Positions 26,453 through 35,963 are shown, numbered from the stretch's first letter. The stretch is DNA of 64,000 nt from Phycisphaerales bacterium UBA3190 (GCA_002364005.1 DEXG01000023.1:116159-180158), one strand, 5' to 3'. Notes: generated by a model not told the origin, from the sequence alone. Numbers and translations: made by a program.

Positions 26453-26756
26453 CGGCACGTTCCACCGGCACCGGTCACGCCAGGTGTTCTTCAAAAGTGT
26501 TTGAGGTACGCAGTTCCTCCGGAACACCTGTCATGCCCGGTGCCTTATCGGTGGAATGTACCGGCTGTCTTTGTCCAAACGGTATAGCCCCAAGGACGCT
26601 TTGCGTCCGTCGCGAATGCTGTGTCATGAGTCGTCACGCTCCAAGCACGCTGCGCGTGCGTCGCGTGGCTGTATTTATGGTGCTTTCTCGACAACGGGGC
26701 CAGCGAGATTTGAACAGCTGTGAAAATCCTCGCCGCCCCCGTTGTCAGGAAAGCAC
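26453..26756. repeat. Cluster of four hairpins downstream of the par genes (putative origin, centromere or oriT)
   Basis: Within 304 bp and no gene: an imperfect 37/41-nt inverted repeat (26453-26489 with 26522-26562); two sibling short hairpins sharing a 24-bp pattern (GGACGC-ttt-GCGTCC at 26594-26608 and GCACGC-tgc-GCGTGC at 26645-26659, each followed by GTCGCG); and a long repeat GTGCTTTC-tc-GACAACGGGG (26680-26699) with CCCCGTTGTC-ag-GAAAGCAC (26737-26756). Their density and place between segregation and mobilisation genes suggest a replication or partition site. Confidence 0.6.
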
Positions 26757-26791
26757 GTGATTGGGGGCGGAGGCAAATCGGAGAACAGGAG

Positions 26792-26860
26792 ATGAACACG
26801 ACAACACACACCAACTCGGAAGCGACTACCAGCTTTCGTATCCAAGACTGGGCACGATGA
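26792..26860 (+). CDS. Possible 22-aa leader peptide coupled to the HTH gene
   Basis: An ATG at 26792 behind GGAG (with a second GGAG further up) opens 22 codons ending in a TGA at 26858-26860 that overlaps the ATG at 26857 of the next gene. The peptide is rich in Thr, Ser and Asn. Translational coupling is the likely role if it is real. Confidence 0.4.
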   Translation: MNTTTHTNSEATTSFRIQDWAR

Positions 26861-27147
26861 ACCCGGCCCGAGCGGTGCAAGAACCGCAGCGAGAAACCGA
26901 ATCGAACCCACTCGACACGGGCATGCTCCCTCGATGGTTGAGCGTGAATCAGATTCGCAAGATGCAGCGATGCCGCCGCGAGACCGTCAAGCTTGCGATG
27001 GACAGCGGCGAGTTGCCCTTCGAGCAGCGAGGCCGAATCCGCTACTCCCGGCTCTCTGATGTCATCCGATGGGAAGAGCGTCGGCTGCAACCCGACTCCG
27101 AGCCCGTCGCCGGACTTATTCACCCCGACCTACAGGAGTTCGTATGA
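26857..27147 (+). CDS. Small HTH (excisionase-type) DNA-binding protein
   Basis: A 96-aa protein with the HTH_17-like core LPRWLSVNQIRKMQRCRRETVKLAMDSG followed by the winged RGRIRYSRLSDVIRWEERRL (quoted here in two parts). A longer frame from a TTG at 26761 lacks an SD, so I use the ATG coupled to the leader. Its stop overlaps the ArdC start (ATGA). It may regulate the mobilisation genes that follow. Confidence 0.7.
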   Translation: MNPARAVQEPQRETESNPLDTGMLPRWLSVNQIRKMQRCRRETVKLAMDSGELPFEQRGRIRYSRLSDVIRWEERRLQPDSEPVAGLIHPDLQEFV

Positions 27148-28106
27148 GCAGCTCCGCAATGTTGGCTCCTCTGGTTAGTGCTCCGACTGACTTGGCACAA
27201 CGGCCCCTTTCGACCGAGCCCGCACGGCCCGCCAGTTCTGGCGAGCGGGCCGCGTCGGCCCCGGAAACGAAAGGAGCCAAGCACATGACCATGGCACAAG
27301 AAGCACGCAAGACCATCGACCAGGCACTGGAGCGTCTCAGCGACGAACTCAACAACGGCAAGAGCGAGACCATGCAAGCATTCCTCGCTATGCTCGCCAA
27401 GTTCCACCGGTACAGCTTCGGAAACATCATGCTCATCCTCGCTCAGCGACCCGAAGCGACACAGGTCGCCGGGTACCGAGCCTGGCAGGGCCTCGGGCGA
27501 CAGGTCCGCAAGGGTGAGAAGGGCATCACCATCATCGCCCCGATGATGCTCAAGAAGGACAGCGAATCCGGCAATGACCCCGAGAAGGTGCTCCGCTTCA
27601 GAGCAACGAGTGTCTTCGACCTCTCCCAGACAGACGGCGAGGAACTCCCCGCCCCCACCACGATGCAGGGCACACCCGGAGAGCACCTCACCCAGCTGCG
27701 TGACTTTGTCATCTCTTTGGGCATCTCACTCGATACCGAGAAAGACCTTTGCGGACCGCTAGGCGTCAGCCGGGGTGGCTCTATCACCATCCTGGACAAT
27801 CTCAACGACCCCGAGGGTTTCTCGGTCCTGGTGCACGAGCTCGCACATGAGATGCTCCATCACGGCGAGAACGCCCAGCGAGCCGACAAAACGACGCGAG
27901 AACTTGAAGCCGAAGCAACCGCACACGCGGTCTGTACCGCTGTGGGACTTGAGCCCGGTACCGCTTGCAGCGACTACATCCAGTCCTACGGCGGTGATGC
28001 TGAACTGCTCGCCTCGGTGCTCCACCGAGTGCAGAAGACCGCCGCTCGCATTCTCGACGCGGTGCTCATTCCAGCGGATGAGACCGTTGAAGCCGAGGCG
28101 GCTTGA
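27144..28106 (+). CDS. ArdC-like antirestriction protein with ssDNA-binding and metalloprotease domains
   Basis: A 320-aa protein. After about 50 residues the ArdC N-terminal domain appears (SFGNIMLILAQRPEAT, then VAGYRAWQGLGRQVRKGEKG), then a zinc metallopeptidase with VHELAHEMLHHG (about residue 230) and a downstream ELEAEATAHAV giving the third ligand. ArdC proteins bind incoming single-stranded DNA and shield it from restriction (family knowledge). AGGAG lies 6 nt before the ATG at 27144. The setting next to mobilisation genes fits entry into a new host. Confidence 0.88.
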   Translation: MSSSAMLAPLVSAPTDLAQRPLSTEPARPASSGERAASAPETKGAKHMTMAQEARKTIDQALERLSDELNNGKSETMQAFLAMLAKFHRYSFGNIMLILAQRPEATQVAGYRAWQGLGRQVRKGEKGITIIAPMMLKKDSESGNDPEKVLRFRATSVFDLSQTDGEELPAPTTMQGTPGEHLTQLRDFVISLGISLDTEKDLCGPLGVSRGGSITILDNLNDPEGFSVLVHELAHEMLHHGENAQRADKTTRELEAEATAHAVCTAVGLEPGTACSDYIQSYGGDAELLASVLHRVQKTAARILDAVLIPADETVEAEAA

Positions 28107-28240
28107 AACAGATTTCGGGTGTCCGCGACTGGTCCCGCCGGTCGAGGATATCCGGCTCGCTCGTGATAAAACGAGCAAGCAAATCCATGAATAGATGACA
28201 CTGGCAGCGGGACTGCTGGATGTCATATCGGAGAAACAAA

Positions 28241-28615
28241 ATGAACATGCAAACAACAACAATCGACTGCCCAGTTGTGATTCCTGAATCCATCGAAGAA
28301 TGCTACGAGATGCTCGAGCATGACAATCTCGTTGGGCTTGAAGACTTCGCACGCGAAGCAGGCTTTCAAGAAACCGTGCTCGTCACTCAGAATGCTTTGA
28401 AACGGATGGTGGGTGAACGTTCCTACTACCAGCCAAAGCTCTTCATCCCAGCGATTGTCCAGTCATTGCGAGATATGCGAGCCATACTGCAACAGATTCC
28501 TGGGCGGCAGACTCCTGTACTACTCGAAACGGATATTGACGGTGAGGTGGTGGATGTACTCGTCCGGCAGAACCCTTTGGCACACCCGCCATTCACGCTC
28601 GTGACGCTGCAATAA
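28241..28615 (+). CDS. Hypothetical protein of the mobilisation cluster
   Basis: A 124-aa acidic protein, all predicted soluble, with no motif that I recognise (EECYEMLEHDNLVGLEDFAR near the start). It begins at the ATG behind CGGAGAA rather than at 28220. It lies between ArdC and the methyltransferase, with a 134-bp gap before it that holds a short hairpin (GCTCGT-gataaa-ACGAGC). Confidence 0.6.
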   Translation: MNMQTTTIDCPVVIPESIEECYEMLEHDNLVGLEDFAREAGFQETVLVTQNALKRMVGERSYYQPKLFIPAIVQSLRDMRAILQQIPGRQTPVLLETDIDGEVVDVLVRQNPLAHPPFTLVTLQ

Positions 28616-28674
28616 ACAACCCGCGGGGTTTGGCACTGACTCGCCTGGCCCCGCCGAAACTCTACGAGAGGAAC

Positions 28675-29382
28675 ATGATTCAGACACAACAGGCCGCACA
28701 GCGGCCACAACTTCCTGCCGATACGGAGAACACTCGGCTCTACGCACCGGCCCAAACCTTCAGCTCCATCGTGAGCATCCCGCAGCGTTGCACGCTGTGG
28801 GGTGACGCGAGGTATAGAGGCAACTGCGACGGAACGCTCTTCAAAGAGCTCGTTCACCAATACAGGCCCCGCTCAATCGCAGACCCGATGAGGGGCTCAG
28901 GAACAACGGCTGATGTCGTTGCTGGTATGAGAGAGCTTGGCTTGTACGATGGCTCCTACTGGTCGTCCGATCTCAAAGAGGGATTCAACCTCCTGACCAC
29001 GCCGCTGCCTGGGCGGCACGACATGGTCTGGGTCCATCCGCCGTACTGGAACATCATCAGATACAGCGACCACATAGCCGATTTGAGTACCATCGACGTG
29101 TTCGAGGAGTTCATTGCTGCACTGGAGGCCTGCCTCATTCGGTGCATCGATTCACTGAATCCTCGTGGAACTCTTGCGGTGCTCATCGGCGATGTGCGTC
29201 GCCAGGGGCGGTACTACTGCCTTGCACAACATGTCATGGGCATGTCAGACCAACTCGGTAACCTCGTCTCGGTCATCATCAAGGCCCAGCACAACTGCTC
29301 GTCTGACAGGAAGCGGTATGGCAACATGAAACACGTGCCTATCAAGCACGAATACTGCCTGCTGTTCCAAAAGAACATTTGA
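28675..29382 (+). CDS. Orphan DNA amino-methyltransferase
   Basis: A 235-aa protein with SAM-binding motif I DPMRGSGTTADVV (about 70) and catalytic motif IV VHPPYWNIIRYSD (about 120), a variant in which His replaces the usual Asp/Asn of DPPY; that variant occurs in some N4/N6 methylases. Start at 28675 behind GAGAGG. No restriction gene adjoins, so it probably protects the element's own DNA together with ArdC. Confidence 0.82.
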   Translation: MIQTQQAAQRPQLPADTENTRLYAPAQTFSSIVSIPQRCTLWGDARYRGNCDGTLFKELVHQYRPRSIADPMRGSGTTADVVAGMRELGLYDGSYWSSDLKEGFNLLTTPLPGRHDMVWVHPPYWNIIRYSDHIADLSTIDVFEEFIAALEACLIRCIDSLNPRGTLAVLIGDVRRQGRYYCLAQHVMGMSDQLGNLVSVIIKAQHNCSSDRKRYGNMKHVPIKHEYCLLFQKNI

Positions 29383-29394
29383 CAGCACAATTTT

Positions 29395-29630
29395 CCGCCA
29401 AGGTCGCACCACAACCAAATCATGGCTTGAGTGTACATCTTGGCGGTTCAAAGCGATATCACAGCGCCCGTACATCCATCTGACATCCATTTCACTTGGG
29501 CAACCGCGTCAGCTTGCATCATTCCGAGCGGTAATGCGTATAGACGACGTCTTTCTCGTTCTGGATGGGCTCTAAGCAGGTATTGCAGAAGCACGCACCG
29601 TCTGTCATCAGACAGGTGCCTGATGCAAGC
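29395..29630. other. oriT: Candidate oriT upstream of the relaxase gene
   Basis: The 280-bp gap before the relaxase gene holds CCGCCAAG/CTTGGCGG (29395-29402 with 29439-29446), a perfect 10-bp repeat GCTTGCATCA/TGATGCAAGC (29512-29521 with 29621-29630) and a small hairpin CTGTC-atca-GACAG (29602-29615). Inside the large repeat, an imperfect hairpin is followed by TGCGTATAGACGACG (29535-29549), reminiscent of the hairpin-then-TGCGTAT layout I recall at the R388 nic site. Position and structure suit a MobF oriT; the nick site is a guess. Confidence 0.45.
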
Positions 29631-29662
29631 AGAATCGCCTTAGAGCATTTGGAGGTCTGCAA

Positions 29663-32500
29663 ATGCTCCGTGTGACAACACAATACTGTGCCGAAGCCAT
29701 CAAGCAGTACTTCTCCGAAACTCTCCACCACGAGGACTACTACAGCCAGGGCACCGAGGTGCCCGGCGTATGGAACGGAAAGGGCACGGAACGGCTCGGC
29801 CTCGCGAAGAATGTTGGCCAGAGCGCGTTCTATCGCCTCACCGACAATCTTCACCCGTCGCGGGATTCATCACTGACCCCTCGCACCAAGCCTGGACGCA
29901 GGATTGGCTATGACTTCTGCTTCAACGTCCCCAAGTCCGTCTCCGCAACGTGGGCTTTGACCGGAGACGAGAAGATTCTCTGGGCGTTCCGAAAGACCGT
30001 CTGGCAAACGATGGAGGAGATTGAGCAAGAGATGCAGACTCGTGTGCGGAGGGACGGAGCGAATCACGACCACCACACTGGCAACATGGTTTGGGCTGAG
30101 TACCTGCACTACACCACCCGTCCCATCAACGGCGTCCCTGACCCACACATTCACATGCACTGCTTCGTATTCAACTGCACCTTTGACGAAGAGGAGCAGC
30201 GTTGGAAGGCGGGGCAGTTCCATGACATCCTGAAGGTCGCCCCGACATACCAAGCGACCTACTTCTCTCACCTCGCATCGAATCTTATCGAAATTGGATA
30301 CCCCATCCGTCGCACCGAGTTCGCGTTTGAGATTGACGGTATCCCGGAATCCGTCAACAAGAAACTCTCTCGCCGCACCAAATACATCGAGTCTCTGGCC
30401 GCCGACCTCGGCTTTGAGGACAAGCAAAAGGCAAAGCTGGGTGCCCGCACACGCGAACGGAAGCGTGACGAGCAACAACTCGACGAGCTGAGAAGAGGCT
30501 GGGCCGACTGGCTCGACGCCGACGAGCTTGTTGCGGTTGAATCGGTAGGGTTGAACAACCAGGCAGTACCGGAACGCGAGCTCGAACAGGAGGACATCGT
30601 CGAATCACTCCGAAACGACGAGTGGTCAAAGCGTGCGGATACACGCGAGACGGCTGAGAGCAAAGGAAGTGATTCGGACTCGCACCAAGAACGACATCGC
30701 CCTTGGGGACCGCACCTGCTCGTGTCACTTTCCGCGAACAACGCGGTCAAAGCCGCCGCTGCTCAACTGTTTCACTTTGAGGCTGTGGTCACCGAGCCCC
30801 GGCTCCGGGAGGCCGCTCTCAAGCTGAGCTACGGGCGTGCGACACCCCAACAAATCAGAGAGGCCATCCAGAAACGCCCCGAGCTCGTTGAGCGAACGAT
30901 TGAAGGCCGCACCTACATCACGACACATGAGGCGGTCAAAGACGAGCGGTTCCTCGTCGATTTTGCTCGCAAAGGTCGGGGAGCGAAGCGAGCACTCGGT
31001 CTGTTTACCCTCAGCATGGCCGGATTCCGTCTCGACGCCAGGGAGAAGGAGGTGCTTCGCGAGCTGCTGAACTCGAAAGACCGCATTACTCTGTTTAAGC
31101 ACACTGGCCCGAGTCGACGCCCCGAGCTGAGCCGTGCCGCCATGACCTCTGTGCAGGAGTCCGGGCACAAGCTCTTCGTCGTCACGCCGTCCACGGTCTC
31201 GGCCCGTCAGGCCGAACAGGACTATGGCCTTGACCGAGTATTCACGGTGAATCAGCTCCTCGATGACGAGATGATGCCCGAGAAGCTCAAAGACTGGGGA
31301 ATGGGGTTCAAGCTCATCTGGGTTGAGGATGCCGGGCGGCTCGGAACGCGGTCCGTCTCTGCGCTCGCTCGGCTTGCCAAGGAAACCGGAGCCCGAATCT
31401 TGCTTTCAGGAGACTCAGGCCGAGCTCGTTCGCAAGAACGTGGCGACCCGTTCCGGGTGCTCCGTGATGAAGCGGGGCTGACATCCGTTGAGTACAACGT
31501 CATGCAGGAGAAACAGAACTCGCTAGAGCGTGCCTTGCAGACCATTCAATGGGCAGGTGGTGAAGCCTCGTTGAGGAGTCTCAAGGACGCGGAGCTCGTG
31601 CACATCAGCGGGGAAGACACGCTTGCTGACGACGCTGCCTCCTACTACATCGAACAGCATAAACTCGGACGCAAACCACTCCTCGTCACTCCCGGCATTC
31701 GCACGATGGGACGGCTTATCAAGGCTGTGCGGACAAAGCTCCGTGACAAGGGCATACTGAAAGGTCGCGAACGGTCCGTGCTCCAGCTCCGTCCCTGCTC
31801 ATGGGGCGACAGCAAGAAGAGAAAGAGCGAGAGCTACCGGAAAGGACTCATCATCGAGTTCCATCAACCGAGCCGTGGCTTTCGCTCAGGCGACCGGACC
31901 CGCGTCATGGGTGTCGACTCAACAGGTGGTGTGTGGGTGTGGAGCCGCTTCCTTACTCCCGAACGACTCAAACTCGGGCACAGCAGCCGCTTTACTGTCC
32001 ACACCGTGAATCGTGCTCACCTTGCGGTCGGCGACCGTATTCGTGTCACCAGGTACACCCGAGCCGCCCTTGGGCGTCCGCTTCGCTCCAACAGCGTGGT
32101 GACGGTCAATGCGTTCAATCCCCGTGGCGACATCGTGGTCGATGGGATGCGAATCCTGAATCGCAACTTTGGTCACTTTGAGCAGGACTATGTCACGACC
32201 CACTACGGCCTGAAAGGGCGGCGGGTTGATTCGGTCGGTTTCATCGCTGAGGCCGGGGAATATGCCATGGCTGAAGCAAAGGACGTGGTCGCTGCTGGTG
32301 AGGCGAGCAAGAAATCCTTCCAGGTCTTCGCCGACGACGAGGTGGGACTGACCAACCTCCTGGCATTCGAGCGTCCGGTCACATCGGCCATCGACCTAGA
32401 GGACCGACTCGACGAACTCGACCTGGAGATGCAGGACTATGAGCACATCTTCAACCGAACACAATCCCAATCGGCGAGGGGCTACGGCTATGGAAGATAA
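29663..32500 (+). CDS. MobF-family (TrwC/TraI-like) relaxase with degenerate helicase domain
   Basis: A 945-aa protein, SD GGAGG. The N-terminal relaxase domain has the catalytic tyrosine pair EDYYSQG (about 26-27), the substrate-binding region GRRIGYDFCFNVPKSVS and the three-His metal motif DPHIHMHCF (about 159-166). The C-terminal part has the remains of a RecD-like helicase: Walker B-like LIWVEDAGRLG and LLSGDSGR are present, but where GxxGxGKT is expected (about 475) the sequence reads LFKHTGPSRRPE. It should nick oriT and lead the strand to the coupling protein; unwinding may need a host helicase. Confidence 0.87.
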   Translation: MLRVTTQYCAEAIKQYFSETLHHEDYYSQGTEVPGVWNGKGTERLGLAKNVGQSAFYRLTDNLHPSRDSSLTPRTKPGRRIGYDFCFNVPKSVSATWALTGDEKILWAFRKTVWQTMEEIEQEMQTRVRRDGANHDHHTGNMVWAEYLHYTTRPINGVPDPHIHMHCFVFNCTFDEEEQRWKAGQFHDILKVAPTYQATYFSHLASNLIEIGYPIRRTEFAFEIDGIPESVNKKLSRRTKYIESLAADLGFEDKQKAKLGARTRERKRDEQQLDELRRGWADWLDADELVAVESVGLNNQAVPERELEQEDIVESLRNDEWSKRADTRETAESKGSDSDSHQERHRPWGPHLLVSLSANNAVKAAAAQLFHFEAVVTEPRLREAALKLSYGRATPQQIREAIQKRPELVERTIEGRTYITTHEAVKDERFLVDFARKGRGAKRALGLFTLSMAGFRLDAREKEVLRELLNSKDRITLFKHTGPSRRPELSRAAMTSVQESGHKLFVVTPSTVSARQAEQDYGLDRVFTVNQLLDDEMMPEKLKDWGMGFKLIWVEDAGRLGTRSVSALARLAKETGARILLSGDSGRARSQERGDPFRVLRDEAGLTSVEYNVMQEKQNSLERALQTIQWAGGEASLRSLKDAELVHISGEDTLADDAASYYIEQHKLGRKPLLVTPGIRTMGRLIKAVRTKLRDKGILKGRERSVLQLRPCSWGDSKKRKSESYRKGLIIEFHQPSRGFRSGDRTRVMGVDSTGGVWVWSRFLTPERLKLGHSSRFTVHTVNRAHLAVGDRIRVTRYTRAALGRPLRSNSVVTVNAFNPRGDIVVDGMRILNRNFGHFEQDYVTTHYGLKGRRVDSVGFIAEAGEYAMAEAKDVVAAGEASKKSFQVFADDEVGLTNLLAFERPVTSAIDLEDRLDELDLEMQDYEHIFNRTQSQSARGYGYGR

Positions 32501-32882
32501 TCCAATCGACAAGGTGAAGCAGGCCATCTTCGGCGACGAACTCTCGTCGGTGACCGACGGCGTCCGCCCAGGGATGCTGGACCTCCGACCCCGCAAGGGG
32601 CAGTGGTTGGCATTGCCCTATACCGCCATCCGTGAGGTTTCGTACAACCCCAGTTCGAAACCCCCACTCCGAATCGAGTTCTCGTCCTACATCATTGAGA
32701 TTCAGGGCACACACCTCAAAGGCGTGTACCTGTCCATCGTCGGCATGCGCGCGGTGACCCTCACCGAAGTACAATCTCTGCATCGAATCGGCGTGGAATC
32801 CGAAGACCAAGAATCCCCGAACATCGACCGCATCTCTATCAAGCGGAAGAAAGCTCGCTCTGCCCAAGAGGAGGCGGGATAG
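32490..32882 (+). CDS. Small hypothetical protein overlapping the relaxase gene
   Basis: A 130-aa protein beginning MEDNPIDKVKQAIFGDELS, overlapping the relaxase end by 11 bp; an alternative ATG at 32439 adds 17 residues. The core (LALPYTAIREVSYNP, then IEFSSYIIEIQGTHLKGVYL) looks like a small beta-rich fold that I have seen beside relaxases in planctomycete elements but cannot name. The C-terminus is basic (KRKKARSAQEE). Possibly an accessory relaxosome protein. Confidence 0.62.
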   Translation: MEDNPIDKVKQAIFGDELSSVTDGVRPGMLDLRPRKGQWLALPYTAIREVSYNPSSKPPLRIEFSSYIIEIQGTHLKGVYLSIVGMRAVTLTEVQSLHRIGVESEDQESPNIDRISIKRKKARSAQEEAG

Positions 32883-32997
32883 TCCTGCATAGAAGCGGCC
32901 TACTGGCGACAGAATTAGAGCAGACGTCTCCCCTAAGCATCCGCTTAGGCCGCTCATCGCTAGTCTAGGGCAAATTTTCAAATATTAATGAGTCACA

Positions 32998-34515
32998 ATG
33001 GGAAGCAACGGCCCCAACTCAATAGACCGTGCTCGTCAACCTCATTCGTTCCCACTCGAGCTCCCCCTGTTTCGGTTCACGAAGCACGACTGGCTCACGC
33101 TCCGGGATGCCTTCGAGGGCATCCACATCTTCGGTGGCCTTGGGTCGGGCAAGACCTCTGGCAGTGGCCAGACTATCGCACACTCGTTTCTCCGTTCGGG
33201 CTTTGGCGGGCTCGTCCTGACCGCCAAGCCGGGCGAGACCGAGACCTGGAAACGCTACGCCGCCGAGACCGGGAGAGAGATCATCCTCATCGGCCCCGAC
33301 CACGACCGGCGATTCAACTTCATCGACTACGAGCTCCGACGTCCGGGTCGTGGTACTGGCATCGCGAGCAATCTCGTGTCCCTCTTTGAGGAGGTACTGG
33401 AGGTGCACGCGCCGGGCAAGGTGCTCGGTGGTGACCCCTACTGGCGGGAGGCACGAGGCCAGCTCCTGCGAAACGCTATTGAGCTCGTCCGCCTTGGATC
33501 GGACAAGCTCAACTTCGAGGATGTGGTCGATGTCATCCGCTCGGCACCCAAACGCCCCGAAGACCAGCACAACGACAAGTGGAAGTCAGAATCAAAGTGC
33601 TTCCAGCTCCTGAGTCGGGCTCTCGAACGAGTCGAGGAGTCCGACAACAAACAAGACCAACGTGACCTCAAGGTCGTGGCCAACTTCTTCTTCGAGGAGT
33701 TCGCCCCCCTCGACCCCGAGCCCCGCTCCAGCATCGTCAGCATGGTCGGTGCGCTCACCGACATGCTCATGCGTGGCGATGTCCGAGAGCTCTTCCTGAC
33801 CGGTATGAACATCGTGCCCGATATCACCGAACACGGCGGCATCATCGTGTTTGACATGCCCGTGCAGGAGTACCGAGAGGCAGGTCGATTCGCCCAGGTG
33901 CTCTTCAAGACCGTCTTCCAACGGATGGTCGAGCGAAGACAGAACCGCACCGACACGGCCAGGCCACTTTTCCTGTGGGCAGACGAATCGCAGCTCTTCT
34001 CGACGCACTACGACACGACATTTCAAACAACGGCTCGTGAGTCACGCGTCGCCACCGTGTACCTCACCCAGAATTTGCCCAACTATTACGATGCCTTTGG
34101 ATCGGACAGTGGCGGGCGCGATCGCACCAAGAAACTGCTCGGTGCCTTCGGCATCAAGATCTTCCACTCCAACGGAGACCTGGAGACGAATCAGTACGCA
34201 GAACAACTGTTCGGACAGGAGCTGGTGTGGCGAGAGTCCTATACGTCCGGCATCTCCGCATCCACCGGTTTACACGGCAACCAAACATTCTCAGAGTCAA
34301 CGACCCAGCAACAGCACGTAGACTCAACAATCCGTTCCAAACGGTTCACCGAAATGCTCCGTGGTGGTCCGCAACGCGGATGGACCGAGGCATACGCCTT
34401 CCGTGCAGGAGAGCCCTGGAAGGCGACTCAATCCAATCTGCTGTATTGCCGCTTCCCACAGACGGTGCAGCACTTCCCTTGCGGAGGTAAACCGGGCGTT
34501 GGAGCGAGCGGATGA
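32998..34515 (+). CDS. VirD4/TraD-type conjugative coupling ATPase
   Basis: A 505-aa protein with Walker A GGLGSGKTSG at about 46-55, LVLTAKPGE and Walker B PLFLWADESQ near 322, then TARESRVATVYLTQNLPNYY and TKKLLGAFGIKIFHSNGD, the motifs of TraG/TraD/VirD4 type coupling proteins. There is no N-terminal membrane helix, so it is a soluble, TraD-lacking-anchor form; the next gene supplies a membrane protein and may replace the anchor. The SD is weak. Overlaps the next gene by 4 bp. Confidence 0.86.
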   Translation: MGSNGPNSIDRARQPHSFPLELPLFRFTKHDWLTLRDAFEGIHIFGGLGSGKTSGSGQTIAHSFLRSGFGGLVLTAKPGETETWKRYAAETGREIILIGPDHDRRFNFIDYELRRPGRGTGIASNLVSLFEEVLEVHAPGKVLGGDPYWREARGQLLRNAIELVRLGSDKLNFEDVVDVIRSAPKRPEDQHNDKWKSESKCFQLLSRALERVEESDNKQDQRDLKVVANFFFEEFAPLDPEPRSSIVSMVGALTDMLMRGDVRELFLTGMNIVPDITEHGGIIVFDMPVQEYREAGRFAQVLFKTVFQRMVERRQNRTDTARPLFLWADESQLFSTHYDTTFQTTARESRVATVYLTQNLPNYYDAFGSDSGGRDRTKKLLGAFGIKIFHSNGDLETNQYAEQLFGQELVWRESYTSGISASTGLHGNQTFSESTTQQQHVDSTIRSKRFTEMLRGGPQRGWTEAYAFRAGEPWKATQSNLLYCRFPQTVQHFPCGGKPGVGASG

Positions 34516-35963
34516 TCTCATTGAGCCGACCATTCTTTACACCAGTTGCTGTGCTATTGAGGCAGTGCTCGGGTGGTTCTGTCGTGGGATTCCTTCCGTT
34601 CGCGATTTCGATGCTCTGGTTCGCTGGCTTCACGCTGCTCATGCTTGTCATACGGGGGTTCGCCGAGGGCACATGGATTGGTGGCGTGCTTGATGTCCCG
34701 ATTGCACCGCCCATGGCCCTGCTGACAATCGGGATTGCGGTCGTGTGGTTGCTACGTTCAACCGGCCTCTGGAGTCCGCATGGTCCGATCCGTGACCATG
34801 ACATATATCCTGGATTCTCCGGGCGAGCGGGGGGATTCTGGTCTCGCCTGGCGCTGACGAACCGTGAGTGGACTGTACTGGAAATCTACGAACCGCTTAT
34901 CCTCTCGATCTCTGGGATTGTGCTGCTGCTGGTTCCGTGGACTCGCGTAACGGGCGTGATGCTGCTCCTGATGGCTGTGGCATGCACATATCAGACCGCC
35001 AAGGACCGGCAATTAAATGTGCGCGGAGAGAGCACATCGGCTGAGGACTACACGGCTGGAGTGTTCTCTTCCTCATCGGATGAAGAAGATCTTGAGTTTG
35101 ATGACCCGCCCTATGTGCCCCACTCACCCTACGCGGAACTCCCTGACGACCTCGTCGCGCTCATGGATGATGATGCGAAGGAGGCGATCAAAACGGCCCG
35201 GGGCAAAGCTTCTGCAACTCCGGTTCATGTATCGAGAAGGAAAGCCCCGAAGCGACATCGGTTCGTGGAGATGAGGCCGCGAGGTGCGGCATCCCACCAT
35301 CCAGGTCCGAAATTTGCCCTGGTATTCTACTTGCTGCTCGCTTATGTGATCGGTCTTGGGATAACGAGCTCCAATAACTTCTACAAGCAATCACCCGACC
35401 GATGGCGTTCAGCGATTCTGAGCGTCCAGACCGGTGCCTCACGCCTCTGGCTCACGAGGCCAGCGGACCGTGAACAGGCTGGCGGGTTGGCAACGGCTGT
35501 GCTGAACCACGTCGCACCGAATGACCTCGGCAAGCTTCGGCGCGACGCGGTTCGACGCGAACGATCGCGCGTTGATACTCAACTTGAAGAAGCAACAACG
35601 GCTGTGGACAAGCTCCGTAGCCTCGTCAAGGAAAAGACGGGTATTGAGCCCGACGTATCGTCAACAACGCCCCAGCTCGACGAGCTCGTCCTTGAGCATG
35701 ACTCGGTCGCAGATGCCTGGGTCGCCCTGATCAATGGAACGATCGGCTACGAACAGAAAATTGACGAAGCTCGTGACCGCCTCGATTCGATTCGGTCACA
35801 GGATGGTGTTGATGTTGATGCGTACGACGCCCTCTTCGACGAAGTCGAGCATTGGGACCTCGAAGTCAAGGCGCTTGAAAAACACATCAATCACATCGCC
35901 ACCATGCTTGAGACAAAGCAGTTCGAGGATGCCCTCAACCGCCCTCCCGACGGTGAACCGTGA
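34512..35963 (+). CDS. Membrane protein partner of the coupling ATPase
   Basis: A 483-aa protein. Five or so hydrophobic helices (about 24-50, 60-78, 118-134, 136-156 and 274-292), an acidic cytoplasmic insert (SSSSDEEDLEFDDPP) and a C-terminal coiled coil of about 150 residues (RRERSRVDTQLEEATTAVDK onward). It is coupled by ATGA to the ATPase lacking its own membrane anchor, which suggests it tethers that ATPase (inference). No named family. Confidence 0.68.
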   Translation: MISLSRPFFTPVAVLLRQCSGGSVVGFLPFAISMLWFAGFTLLMLVIRGFAEGTWIGGVLDVPIAPPMALLTIGIAVVWLLRSTGLWSPHGPIRDHDIYPGFSGRAGGFWSRLALTNREWTVLEIYEPLILSISGIVLLLVPWTRVTGVMLLLMAVACTYQTAKDRQLNVRGESTSAEDYTAGVFSSSSDEEDLEFDDPPYVPHSPYAELPDDLVALMDDDAKEAIKTARGKASATPVHVSRRKAPKRHRFVEMRPRGAASHHPGPKFALVFYLLLAYVIGLGITSSNNFYKQSPDRWRSAILSVQTGASRLWLTRPADREQAGGLATAVLNHVAPNDLGKLRRDAVRRERSRVDTQLEEATTAVDKLRSLVKEKTGIEPDVSSTTPQLDELVLEHDSVADAWVALINGTIGYEQKIDEARDRLDSIRSQDGVDVDAYDALFDEVEHWDLEVKALEKHINHIATMLETKQFEDALNRPPDGEP

